A DNA stretch of 64,000 nucleotides. Origin: Thalassotalea insulae (GTDB lineage: Bacteria > Pseudomonadota > Gammaproteobacteria > Enterobacterales > Alteromonadaceae). The DNA lies in contig NZ_BSST01000001.1 in NCBI RefSeq assembly GCF_030161395.1, positions 1,984,001 through 2,048,000 of the forward strand, written 5' to 3'. Under the pieces are notes generated by a model that saw nothing but the letters and a program-made list of their open reading frames with translations, was not told where the DNA came from and made no database searches. Below, piece after piece: positions 17,531-26,170 of the stretch (the stretch's first letter is position 1; every line of letters begins with the position of its first letter). The translations under genes and the position numbers were made by a program.

Positions 17531-17634
17531 AAAAAGTATTCCTTATTATTATCAAGCGTCTGCTTACTTTTCACCACATCAATGATTTTGGTCTTGGAAT
17601 CAATTAAATGCAAGTTAAGCTTCTAACCTTAGCA

Positions 17635-17989
17635 TTATTTCAACTGATGGCTAAATACCTCATCCCAGTCTTTGTCTGGTGGCTCCTGAATAAGCTAGTA
17701 CAGCGTCACTAATCTCAGATAAGGAAATCCGTTCTCCAGCCACCAGTCCGGACGATAAGGCAAAGTTTCGGGCAACATCGATACGTCAAACATGGTGGCA
17801 TGAATTTCAACACCGGGAAAATTTAGCGCCACCGGTGGTGATTTGTGCTTGATGATGAAACAGAGTTGCCAGTACCACTTCATTTTGCATAAAACTTGCC
17901 GCTAGCTGGCGTTCACCATCCAATTGAGCAGCAATAGCTCAATTCTGCATCTTAGCACTATTATCAGGCATTACCGCCAGCTCCACGAC
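17635..17989 (-). pseudogene. Remnant of a CHASE2-domain sensor protein
   Basis: Pieces of one protein appear in different frames. One reads VVELAVMPDNSAKMQN, then a TGA stop, then AIAAQLDGERQLAASFMQNE and VVLATLFHHQ. After a frameshift comes SPPVALNFPGVEIHATMFDV with LPYRPDWWLENGFPYL, then a stop at 17695. A short tail LIQEPPDKDWDEVFSHQLK ends at 17635. The PGVEIHA block and the preceding DxxLA-xxVVL pattern are typical of CHASE2 extracellular sensor domains. An in-frame stop, at least one frameshift, and loss of most of the expected cyclase or kinase effector show it is dead. The effector type is unknown. Confidence 0.6.
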
Positions 17990-18046
17990 CTTACTTTATC
18001 CATTTAGCATTTTTTACTTCACTATTGAAATATTGTTTTGCAGCCA

Positions 18047-18099
18047 TTAAAAAACCACTCAAACATTGCTCATCAATCAAGCATAGTTTCAGTGGTTTT
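18047..18099 (-). terminator. Probable terminator of glmS
   Basis: A 14-nt arm (AAAACCACTCAAAC) pairs with GTTTCAGTGGTTTT with one mismatch across a 21-nt loop, followed on the minus strand by a T run. It lies about 90 bp past the glmS stop. Confidence 0.6.
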
Positions 18100-18191
18100 A
18101 GTAAACGACTTTATTGTTTAGTTAAGATCTTTATTGTGTGATTAACAACTTTATTACTCTCTCACAAAACAAAGGCTACTTTACCTGTTAA

Positions 18192-20024
18192 TTACTCTAC
18201 CGTTACTGATTTTGCCAAATTACGTGGTTGATCCACGTCAGTACCTTTAATGATAGCGACATAATAAGATAACAATTGTAATGGTAAGGTATAGACGATT
18301 GGCGCGATGATATCATCGCAATGCGGGACATTAATTACCGTCATGGTTTCATCGCTTTCAAAACGGGCATTGTGATCAGCAAACACATACATTAAACCGC
18401 CGCGGGCTCGCACTTCTTCGACGTTTGATTTTAATTTTTCTATTAAATCATTTTGTGGTGCTACCACGATTACCGGCATTTCAGCATCAATTAACGCTAA
18501 TGGGCCATGTTTTAATTCACCAGCCGCATAGGCTTCAGCATGAATATAAGAGATCTCTTTTAGCTTTAATGCCCCTTCCATCGCAATCGGATATTGATCA
18601 CCACGACCTAAAAATAACGCATGATGCTTATCAGCAAAATCTTCTGCTAAATCTTCAATAGAATCAGCTAATGCTAATACTTCATCAAGTTTATTAGGTA
18701 AAGTCATTAATGATTTGGCAATGTCATTTTGCGTTGATTCACTCATACCATGATGCTGACCGATAGCCAGTGTCATCATTAATAAACCAACCAGTTGCGT
18801 GGTAAATGCTTTAGTGGAAGCAACGCCGATTTCAGCGCCAGCCTTGGTCATAAAGGCAAGATCAGATTCTCTGACTAAAGATGAGCCTTGCACGTTACAA
18901 ATAGTTAAACTAGCTTTATAACCTAACTCTTTTGCTAATCTCAACGCAGCTAAGGTGTCTGCAGTTTCGCCAGATTGTGAAATAGTCACTAATAAGGCAT
19001 TTTTCGGTACATGAGATTGACGATACCTAAACTCACTGGCAATTTCGATATTACAAGATACACCGGCTAACGCTTCCAACCAGTAGCGCGCCACCATACC
19101 TGAATGATAGCTGGTACCACAGGCAATGATTTGCACGTGTTCAATTTCTTTAAAAATATCATCCGCACCTTCACCAAAGGTATTGATATCCAGCTGATTT
19201 CCAATAAGACGACCTTCTAAGGTATTGCGAATTGCCGTTGGCTGCTCATAAGTCTCTTTTAACATGTAGTGACGATATTCACCTTTATCGCCACTGTCTT
19301 GCGCCACTTCACGCTCTTTTGCTTCACGCTCGACGCTATTACCGTTTTTATCAAAGATATTAACTTCAAAGCGTGTCACTTCAGCAACATCACCTTCTTC
19401 CAAGAAAGAAAATTTACGGGTTACCGGTAATAAGGCTAACATATCAGAAGCGATAAAGTTTTCCCCTAAACCATAACCGATAACTAACGGGCTACCAGAA
19501 CGGGCAACAACAATACGATCTTTATCGTTACTATCCATCACTACTGCGCCATAAGCTCCATCAAGCTGGACAACTGTTTTTTGAAACGCGTCGACTAAGC
19601 TTTTAGCACTTTTTAGTTCATGATGCACAAGGTGGGCAATCACTTCTGTGTCTGTTTCCGAGACAAAGCTATAGCCTAATCCGACAAGCTTTTCCCTTAG
19701 TTCATGATGATTTTCAATAATACCATTATGAACTACCGCGATATTATCGCTAGAAACGTGAGGATGAGCATTGATTTCGCTCGGCGCACCATGAGTTGCC
19801 CAGCGAGTATGTGCAATCCCTGTTCCACCGAATAAAGGCTGTTCGGCTAATGCATCCGATAACTCCTGTACTTTACCTAAACGACGAGCACGATTCAGAC
19901 ACTTGTCATTATCAATAAGCGCTACCCCTGCCGAATCATAACCTCGGTATTCCAGACGTTTTAACCCTTCAACTAAAATATCTGCCACATCACGCTGTGC
20001 TACAGCACCGACAATCCCACACAT
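18192..20024 (-). CDS. glmS: Glutamine--fructose-6-phosphate aminotransferase (isomerizing)
   Basis: GlmS makes glucosamine-6-phosphate from fructose-6-phosphate and glutamine, the first step to UDP-GlcNAc. The start at 20024 gives 610 residues, the usual length, and places Cys2 (MCGIVGAVAQRD) as the processed N-terminal nucleophile. An upstream in-frame ATG at 20060 would bury that Cys. The glutaminase domain shows HTRWATHG and VVHNGIIENH. Two SIS isomerase domains follow (GTSYHSGMVARYW; LGRGDQYPIAMEGALKLKE), with the C-terminal DQPRNLAKSVTVE. AGGAT precedes the start. It lies 23 bp downstream of a DeoR-type regulator, likely co-transcribed. Confidence 0.97.
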   Translation of the reverse strand: MCGIVGAVAQRDVADILVEGLKRLEYRGYDSAGVALIDNDKCLNRARRLGKVQELSDALAEQPLFGGTGIAHTRWATHGAPSEINAHPHVSSDNIAVVHNGIIENHHELREKLVGLGYSFVSETDTEVIAHLVHHELKSAKSLVDAFQKTVVQLDGAYGAVVMDSNDKDRIVVARSGSPLVIGYGLGENFIASDMLALLPVTRKFSFLEEGDVAEVTRFEVNIFDKNGNSVEREAKEREVAQDSGDKGEYRHYMLKETYEQPTAIRNTLEGRLIGNQLDINTFGEGADDIFKEIEHVQIIACGTSYHSGMVARYWLEALAGVSCNIEIASEFRYRQSHVPKNALLVTISQSGETADTLAALRLAKELGYKASLTICNVQGSSLVRESDLAFMTKAGAEIGVASTKAFTTQLVGLLMMTLAIGQHHGMSESTQNDIAKSLMTLPNKLDEVLALADSIEDLAEDFADKHHALFLGRGDQYPIAMEGALKLKEISYIHAEAYAAGELKHGPLALIDAEMPVIVVAPQNDLIEKLKSNVEEVRARGGLMYVFADHNARFESDETMTVINVPHCDDIIAPIVYTLPLQLLSYYVAIIKGTDVDQPRNLAKSVTVE

Positions 20025-20047
20025 ATCGTTATCCTTTTTTTCTGTTG

Positions 20048-20809
20048 TTACTGGACACAAATAACATTAATGTCCTGAGCAATAATTTTTTCTCTAATTT
20101 CCATCGGCATATCATCATCTGTGATCAAAGTATGAATATCAGACCATGGAATTTCCAAATTAGGTATTTTTCTATTAAGTTTCTCTGATTCAACCATAAC
20201 AATCACTTCACGAGAAACTTCTGCCATCACCTGACTTAAGCCAAGCAATTCGTTAAAGGTCGTCGTACCTCGTTCGATGTCGATACCATCAGCACCAATA
20301 AACAATTGGTCAAAGTCGTAAGAACGCAGTACGCTTTCTGCTACTTTACCCTGAAATGATTCTGAATGAGGATCCCAAGTGCCACCGGTCATCAATAAGG
20401 TAGGTTCATTTTCTAAAGCATGAATTTCTTTTGCAATAGCGAGCGAGTTAGTCATTACCACTAAGCCTTGCTTGTTGCTGAGCTCTTTCACTAATGCAGA
20501 AGTAGTACTGCCGCTATCTAAAATAATGCGATTATGATCACGAATTAATGTCGCTGCTTTCTCAGCGATACTAACCTTTCGTTTTGAAACTTTATCACTT
20601 TTAGCTTCGATCAACTCACTTGGCAAAGGTACCGCACCACCATAACGGCGCAATAACAAGCCACTATTTTCTAACGCAGCTAAATCTTTACGGATAGTAA
20701 CTTCTGATGTATCAAATTTTTTAGCTAATTGATCAACGCTCACTTCACCTAATTTATTCAATTCAGTGATGATAATATGACGGCGTTGCTTAGTATTTCG
20801 TTTAGACAT
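20048..20809 (-). CDS. DeoR/GlpR-family transcriptional regulator
   Basis: The 253-residue protein has the family N-terminal winged helix: RRHIIITELNKLGEVSVDQL, then FDTSEVTIRKDLAALENSGL and LRRYGGAV. The sugar-phosphate-sensing C-terminal domain has IILDSGSTTSALV, MTNSLAIA and MTGGTWDPHSESFQG. Its position 23 bp upstream of glmS suggests that it controls amino-sugar synthesis and responds to a phosphosugar such as glucosamine-6-phosphate; this is inference from context. A candidate half-palindromic operator (AATTTCAAACCGAAAGTT) lies at 20831-20848 before its own start, consistent with autoregulation. Confidence 0.88.
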   Translation of the reverse strand: MSKRNTKQRRHIIITELNKLGEVSVDQLAKKFDTSEVTIRKDLAALENSGLLLRRYGGAVPLPSELIEAKSDKVSKRKVSIAEKAATLIRDHNRIILDSGSTTSALVKELSNKQGLVVMTNSLAIAKEIHALENEPTLLMTGGTWDPHSESFQGKVAESVLRSYDFDQLFIGADGIDIERGTTTFNELLGLSQVMAEVSREVIVMVESEKLNRKIPNLEIPWSDIHTLITDDDMPMEIREKIIAQDINVICVQ

Positions 20810-20830
20810 TAGTTTCGATTTACGACCATA

Positions 20831-20848
20831 AATTTCAAACCGAAAGTT
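20831..20848. promoter_or_regulatory. Candidate DeoR-type operator upstream of the regulator
   Basis: The site contains TTTCA-AAC-CGAAA, an imperfect inverted repeat with the TTTC/GAAA half-sites often bound by DeoR-family repressors. It lies 22 bp before the regulator start. There is no second copy to confirm it. Confidence 0.3.
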
Positions 20849-20927
20849 ATTATAGGTTTTTTATAAATTTATTCAATAGTTCAGATCAGGAATATTAGGT
20901 TTATTCTTAGGTTATTTAACGTTGATA

Positions 20928-21683
20928 TTATGGTTCTAGATGATAGTAATACTGATAAAGAGAGTTTTGCATTACATGCTTTGCAGACAGTTGTAATACC
21001 CTAACCAATTCAGGTGTGGAGTTTTTATTCAGTGCAATATAGCCTTGACTGCGGGTTTCGGGGAAAATGTATTTATTTATAACTTGCTCAGTAACTATGC
21101 CTTGAGCTAAGAAATAAGGTGTTAGAATACTAGGATCTACAAAGATAAAATCAACTTTTTCACTCATTAGTAAATTAATAGCTATTTTATTATTGGCGAC
21201 CAAGTAAATATTCTCTCCTTCCTTAAATCCAAGTTTAAGTAAAGACGACAATCCATAAGATCCCCTTACCACCGCAATACTATGATTTTTTGCCTGAGCA
21301 ATAGTGCTTAACTTGAGTTCTGGGCGCTGCTTTAACGATACAAATGCTCGTACAACATCACTTACTGCCAATAACCAATGAAACTTGCTTTCGCGTTCAC
21401 TAGTTCTTACCATAGTAAAAATCATGGTATTGGCTTGCTCACTGGCAAGTTTAAAAGCTCTAGACCAAGGCATAAAGTCTACAGTTGCCGATAACTTAGC
21501 ATCAACCATTAATAGCTTAAATATTTCAGCACTTGGTCCTTTAAGTTGATTTTTTTCTTTATACTGTAATAGTTTATTTTCTGTCGATACGACTTTTAAT
21601 TTGGAAGCAATACAAGACGATGGACTTAGGAATAAGCCCACCATTAAGTAAGAAATGAGTAGATAATTAATGCATAGTTTCAT
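20928..21683 (-). CDS. Periplasmic solute-binding-like protein (transporter substrate-binding domain)
   Basis: The 251-residue exported protein has a signal peptide (MKLCINYLLISYLMVGLFLS, Cys-containing region next). Its two-lobed bacterial extracellular solute-binding (SBP family 3-like) pattern includes KGPSAEIFKLLMVDAKLSAT, FMPWSRAFKLASEQANTMIF, SIAVVRGSYGL and VDFIFVDPSIL. No ABC permease is adjacent, so it may be a stand-alone ligand-binding protein, as many in Alteromonadales are. Its ATG shares one base with the glmU stop (TAATG), which implies translational coupling to glmU. The ligand is unknown. Confidence 0.75.
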   Translation of the reverse strand: MKLCINYLLISYLMVGLFLSPSSCIASKLKVVSTENKLLQYKEKNQLKGPSAEIFKLLMVDAKLSATVDFMPWSRAFKLASEQANTMIFTMVRTSERESKFHWLLAVSDVVRAFVSLKQRPELKLSTIAQAKNHSIAVVRGSYGLSSLLKLGFKEGENIYLVANNKIAINLLMSEKVDFIFVDPSILTPYFLAQGIVTEQVINKYIFPETRSQGYIALNKNSTPELVRVLQLSAKHVMQNSLYQYYYHLEP

Positions 21684-23044
21684 TAACTCTTCTTAGTTGG
21701 TCGTTGCCAGCCTTTAACATTTCGCTGTTTACCCCGGGCAATAGCCAGTTCTTCATTTTCAACATCTTTAGTCACCACAGAACCTGCACCTACGGTTGCT
21801 GTTGTACCGATAAACACCGGCGCCACTAGTGAACTGTTTGAGCCAATAAAGGCTTCATCATCAATTATAGTTTGAGATTTGTTAACCCCGTCATAATTAC
21901 AGGTAATGGTACCAGCACCAATATTGACGTTTTTACCAATAGTAGTATCACCTAAATAAGTTAAATGACCTGATTTACTACCTTCGCCAAGAATGGTTTT
22001 CTTCAACTCAACAAAATTGCCGACATGAGAATCTTTATTCATTATAGTATCAGGACGAATACGAGCAAATGGCCCAACGGAACATTGATCACCAATGACT
22101 GCCCCTTCAATAATAGAGTTAGGTTTAATAATAGTATTTTCACCTATGGTACAGTCTTTTAAAATACAGTTTGCTCCAATAGCAACACCGTTAGCCAAAA
22201 CCACTTCACCTTCGAAAATACAATTAACATCAATTTGTACTTCTTGTCCGATGAGCATTTTTCCACGAATATCAATACGGTTAGGATCGCGCAAACTCGC
22301 ACCATTAAGCATTAAAGTTTCTGCTTCTCTTAACTGATATGCTCGCTCTAATGCCGCCAGTTGTACCCGGTTATTTGCCCCTTCAACTTCAACTTCCGTT
22401 TCAGGATGTGCAGTTGCTATAATTTTCCCTTCATTATGACAAGCAGCAATAACATCAGTTAAATAATATTCTCCCTGAGCATTGTCATTAGATAAGTTAG
22501 CCAGCCAACGTTTTAAATCGCCGCCATTCGCTAACAATATACCGGTATTGGCTTCCTTAATTGCTAGCTGATCAGCATTAGCATCTTTTTGCTCTACAAT
22601 ACCAACCACCTGATGATTATCACGGACAATACGACCATAACCGGTCGGGTTTTGTAAATGCACCGTTAGTAATGCCATACCATTATCAGGCTTAACTGCT
22701 ATTAGGTTTTCTAAAGTATTAACCCGGGTTAATGGCACATCACCATATAACACTAAAACGTCTTCATCATCTTTGATAAAGGGAGATGCCATATCTACAG
22801 CATGCCCGGTACCTAGCTGCTCTTTTTGCTCAATAAAGGTTAAATCATCACCGCTAATATTCGCTTTTAAAATTTCCCCACCAAAACCGTAAACTACATA
22901 GATATTTTCGGCATTTAAACAACGGGCAGCATTAATAACATGACTTACCATAGGTTTGTCGGCAACGGTATGTAGCACTTTAGGTAAGGCTGAACGCATA
23001 CGGGTACCTTTACCCGCAGCAAGGATGACAACTGACAGAGACAT
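21683..23044 (-). CDS. glmU: Bifunctional GlcNAc-1-phosphate uridylyltransferase / GlcN-1-P acetyltransferase
   Basis: GlmU acetylates glucosamine-1-phosphate and then couples it to UTP, giving UDP-GlcNAc for peptidoglycan and LPS. The 453-residue product has the N-terminal nucleotidyltransferase signature LAAGKGTRMRSALPKVLHTV, then QLGTGHA and GDVPL. The C-terminal left-handed beta-helix acetyltransferase domain has hexapeptide repeats, FVELKKTILG, YLGDTTIGKNVNIGAGTITC and NYDG. It is in the same strand group as glmS. A 16-bp perfect palindrome lies 32 bp upstream. Confidence 0.97.
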   Translation of the reverse strand: MSLSVVILAAGKGTRMRSALPKVLHTVADKPMVSHVINAARCLNAENIYVVYGFGGEILKANISGDDLTFIEQKEQLGTGHAVDMASPFIKDDEDVLVLYGDVPLTRVNTLENLIAVKPDNGMALLTVHLQNPTGYGRIVRDNHQVVGIVEQKDANADQLAIKEANTGILLANGGDLKRWLANLSNDNAQGEYYLTDVIAACHNEGKIIATAHPETEVEVEGANNRVQLAALERAYQLREAETLMLNGASLRDPNRIDIRGKMLIGQEVQIDVNCIFEGEVVLANGVAIGANCILKDCTIGENTIIKPNSIIEGAVIGDQCSVGPFARIRPDTIMNKDSHVGNFVELKKTILGEGSKSGHLTYLGDTTIGKNVNIGAGTITCNYDGVNKSQTIIDDEAFIGSNSSLVAPVFIGTTATVGAGSVVTKDVENEELAIARGKQRNVKGWQRPTKKS

Positions 23045-23075
23045 AGCTATTCCATTAATCGTTATTAATTAAGCC

Positions 23076-23091
23076 TATACGTTAACGTATA
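23076..23091. promoter_or_regulatory. Perfect 16-bp palindrome upstream of glmU
   Basis: TATACGTTAACGTATA is a perfect inverted repeat 32 bp upstream of the glmU start, in the 338-bp gap to the atp operon terminator. The place and symmetry fit an operator for a dimeric regulator. A related ACGTTAACG core occurs at about 3023 before the beta-lactamase-family gene. No regulator can be assigned. Confidence 0.35.
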
Positions 23092-23302
23092 AGCGTTGAT
23101 AAAGAAATTGTAACTTTGTTTAATAACAATTTTCCATCAGTATTTTGAATTATTTTTCACACAACATGCCAACAAATAATACTTAAATCACTTTAAAAAA
23201 CCTTCCCATCATCTCCTTTAAAAATACCACCAAGCTGAGGGCTTCATCTTTATATCAAGCGATCTAGCTAATCGCCCTCCTAATTTTAAGAAAATCTCGC
23301 AA

Positions 23303-23340
23303 TAAAAAAGCGACCACTTACCAAAGTAAAGGTCGCTTTT
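23303..23340 (-). terminator. Terminator of the atp operon
   Basis: The stem AAAAGCGACC with GGTCGCTTTT, plus an inner ACTT/AAGT pairing, is followed by T residues on the minus strand. It lies 43 bp past the atpC stop. Confidence 0.88.
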
Positions 23341-23382
23341 CCTCAATCACTAAAACTTAGTGTTGTCTTATTACCGCATGGG

Positions 23383-23805
23383 CTAGAGTTTTTTCTTCGC
23401 CGCTTGAATAACACGTAATTTAGCTACTGCTCGTGCTAATTCCGCTGCTGCTTCTGCGTAGTTAACATCGTCGCCATGAGCATTTAAATGCTCTTCTGCA
23501 CGTTGTTTCGCTTCTTGAGCAGCCTGTTCATCTAAATCAGCACCACGTGTAGCCACATCGGCTAACACAATGATTTGATTCGGCTGAACTTCAAGCATAC
23601 CGCCAGAAATGTAGATAACTTCTTCGTCACCACCTTTCTTAACGATTCTTGCCATACCAGGTTTTAGCGAGGTCAGCAAAGGTGCGTGACCAGGCATAAT
23701 ACCTAGCTCACCTTCGCTACCTGTGATCTGTAATGATTCAATGGCACCAGAGAACAAACTCTCCTCTGCACTTACTACATTCAGATTGACACTTGTATAT
23801 GCCAT
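23383..23805 (-). CDS. atpC: F1 ATP synthase epsilon subunit
   Basis: Epsilon is the central-stalk subunit that couples F1 to Fo and inhibits ATP hydrolysis. The 140-residue product has the N-terminal beta-sandwich (VNLNVVSAEESLFSGAIESL, then GELGIMPGHAPLLTSLKPGM) and a C-terminal helical hairpin (about 90-140). It is the last gene of the operon, 50 bp after atpD and followed by a terminator. Confidence 0.97.
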   Translation of the reverse strand: MAYTSVNLNVVSAEESLFSGAIESLQITGSEGELGIMPGHAPLLTSLKPGMARIVKKGGDEEVIYISGGMLEVQPNQIIVLADVATRGADLDEQAAQEAKQRAEEHLNAHGDDVNYAEAAAELARAVAKLRVIQAAKKKL

Positions 23806-23855
23806 ATGACCTCCAAATAGGCGACTAATAACTATTAATCAGTCGCCAGCCTACA

Positions 23856-25241
23856 TTACATGTTTTTCGCTTTCTCAGTTGCTTCTTCAATAGAACCAAC
23901 CATGTAGAACGCTTGCTCTGGTAAATCATCATATTCACCCGCAAGAATACCTTTAAAGCCAGCAATCGTGTCTTTAAGTGATACATACTTACCAGGAGAA
24001 CCTGTGAATACTTCAGCAACGAAGAACGGTTGTGATAAGAAACGCTGGATCTTACGAGCACGGTCAACAGTTTGCTTATCTTCTTCAGAAAGCTCATCCA
24101 TACCTAAGATTGCGATAATATCTTTAAGTTCTTTATAGCGTTGTAATGTAGATTGTACGCCACGTGCTACTTCATAGTGCTCAGTACCAATCACTAATGG
24201 ATCTAATTGACGTGATGTAGAGTCAAGTGGATCGATTGCCGGGTAGATACCTTGAGCCGCGATATCACGAGAAAGTACAACAGTTGCGTCTAAGTGAGCA
24301 AAGGTAGTTGCCGGTGAAGGGTCAGTCAAGTCATCCGCAGGTACGTATACCGCTTGGATTGAGGTAATTGAACCTTTCTTAGTTGAAGTAATACGTTCTT
24401 GAAGTACACCCATTTCTTCAGCAAGCGTTGGTTGGTAACCTACCGCTGATGGCATACGACCTAATAATGCAGATACCTCAGTACCAGCAAGCGTATAACG
24501 ATAAATGTTATCTACGAAGAAAAGTACGTCACGACCTTCGTCACGGAACTTCTCAGCCATAGTCAAACCAGTCATCGCAACACGTAAACGGTTTCCTGGA
24601 GGCTCATTCATTTGACCGTAAACCAACGCTACTTTATCAAGTACGTTAGAATCGTTCATTTCATGATAGAAATCGTTACCTTCACGAGTACGCTCACCTA
24701 CACCAGCGAAAACAGAGTAACCACTGTGTTCGATTGCGATGTTACGGATAAGCTCCATCATGTTAACGGTTTTACCAACACCAGCACCACCGAATAAACC
24801 AACTTTACCACCCTTAGCGAATGGACATACCAAGTCGATTACTTTGATACCTGTTTCTAACAATTCATTCGCTGCCGCTTGATCAGCATACGCTGGCGCT
24901 TCACGGTGAATTGACCATTTTTCTTCTTCGCCGATTGGGCCAGCTTCATCAATAGGCTCACCCAATACGTTCATAATACGACCCAAGGTTGCAGTACCTA
25001 CTGGAACTTGGATGTTATTACCTGTGTTTTCTACGTTCAGACCACGACGCAAACCGTCAGAAGAACCCATAGCGATAGCACGAACTACACCACCACCTAA
25101 TTGCTGTTGTACTTCAAGTACTAAGCCTGAAAGGTCACCTTCAGTAACATTTAATGCGTCATATACCTGAGGTACAGCATTTTGTGGGAATTCTACATCC
25201 ACAACTGCGCCAATGATTTGGACGACTTTACCTGTACTCAT
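23856..25241 (-). CDS. atpD: F1 ATP synthase beta subunit
   Basis: Beta is the catalytic subunit. The 461-residue product has the Walker A loop GGAGVGKTV, GERTREGNDFYHEM, the Walker B segment DVLFFVDNIYRYT, and the conserved ALLGRMPSAVGYQPTLAEEM. It ends FYMVGSIEEATEKAKNM, the usual C-terminus. Length and motifs are normal. Confidence 0.98.
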   Translation of the reverse strand: MSTGKVVQIIGAVVDVEFPQNAVPQVYDALNVTEGDLSGLVLEVQQQLGGGVVRAIAMGSSDGLRRGLNVENTGNNIQVPVGTATLGRIMNVLGEPIDEAGPIGEEEKWSIHREAPAYADQAAANELLETGIKVIDLVCPFAKGGKVGLFGGAGVGKTVNMMELIRNIAIEHSGYSVFAGVGERTREGNDFYHEMNDSNVLDKVALVYGQMNEPPGNRLRVAMTGLTMAEKFRDEGRDVLFFVDNIYRYTLAGTEVSALLGRMPSAVGYQPTLAEEMGVLQERITSTKKGSITSIQAVYVPADDLTDPSPATTFAHLDATVVLSRDIAAQGIYPAIDPLDSTSRQLDPLVIGTEHYEVARGVQSTLQRYKELKDIIAILGMDELSEEDKQTVDRARKIQRFLSQPFFVAEVFTGSPGKYVSLKDTIAGFKGILAGEYDDLPEQAFYMVGSIEEATEKAKNM

Positions 25242-25283
25242 GTTTAATCCTCTATAATTGTGCTCTTTTACAAGAACAGTTAC

Positions 25284-26144
25284 CTATACCGCTGCAGCAC
25301 CAGCACAAATCTCACTCAATTCTTGGGTGATGCTTGCTTGACGTGCTTTGTTATATACCAATTGTAATTCGCCGATTAAGTCACCCGCATTGTCTGTTGC
25401 GGCTTTCATCGCAACCATACGAGCAGCTTGCTCACATGCGAGGTTTTCAACTACACCTTGATATACTTGAGACTCTGTATAACGAACCAATAACTGGTCA
25501 AGCAAGGCTTGCGCATCCGGCTCGTATAAGTAATCCCAACGATGTTGTATTGCGTCATCGTCTGACTTAGGTAAAGGTAAAAGTTGATCGATGGTCGGCT
25601 GTTGCGTCATGGTGTTAACGAATTTGTTATACACAATGAACAACCTATCAATGTCACCATTGTCATAGGCATTCAGCATTACCTTAACACTACCGATAAG
25701 GTCAGTTACTGAAGGGCTATCACCCAATCCTGAAATTTGTGATGTTACGTTGGCGCCCATATTGTTGAAAAAAGCAGTCGCTTTTGAACCAACAATACCA
25801 AACTCAACTTCAGCACCTTGCTCTTGCCATTTACCAGCATCAGCAAGCACTTGCTTGAATAAGTTAATATTCAAGCCACCACATAATCCACGATCAGTAG
25901 AGACAACGATATAGCCTACGCGCTTAACTTCACGCTCTTCCAAATATGGATGGCGATATTCTAAGTTACCTAGCGCGATGTGACCGATCACATTTCGCAT
26001 ATTTTCAGCGTATGGACGAGAGGCAGCCATAGACTCTTGCGCTCTGCGCATCTTACTGGCTGCAACCATTTCCATCGCGCTGGTGATCTTCTGCGTATTT
26101 TGTACGCTTCCAATCTTCGATTTTATCTCTTTAGCGCCGGACAT
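25284..26144 (-). CDS. atpG: F1 ATP synthase gamma subunit
   Basis: Gamma is the rotating central shaft. The 286-residue product starts MSGAKEIKSKIGSVQNTQKI with TSAMEMVAASKMRRAQ, and ends with the conserved YNKARQASITQELSEICAGA. Its length is normal. It lies 26 bp after atpA and 42 bp before atpD. Confidence 0.97.
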   Translation of the reverse strand: MSGAKEIKSKIGSVQNTQKITSAMEMVAASKMRRAQESMAASRPYAENMRNVIGHIALGNLEYRHPYLEEREVKRVGYIVVSTDRGLCGGLNINLFKQVLADAGKWQEQGAEVEFGIVGSKATAFFNNMGANVTSQISGLGDSPSVTDLIGSVKVMLNAYDNGDIDRLFIVYNKFVNTMTQQPTIDQLLPLPKSDDDAIQHRWDYLYEPDAQALLDQLLVRYTESQVYQGVVENLACEQAARMVAMKAATDNAGDLIGELQLVYNKARQASITQELSEICAGAAAV

Positions 26145-26170
26145 GACTATTCTCTCCGAAAGTTAACTAA

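Noticed and set aside
17695..17883. 62-codon minus-strand ORF as an intact small gene
   Set aside because: Its sequence is the C-terminal part of a CHASE2 domain and continues upstream in another frame, so it is part of a pseudogene.
20025..20060. Longer glmS start adding 12 residues
   Set aside because: It would place the catalytic Cys internally; the 20024 start has a ribosome-binding site and exposes Cys as residue 2.
23825..24097. Overlapping minus-strand ORF in atpD
   Set aside because: It is an alternate-frame shadow of atpD codons.
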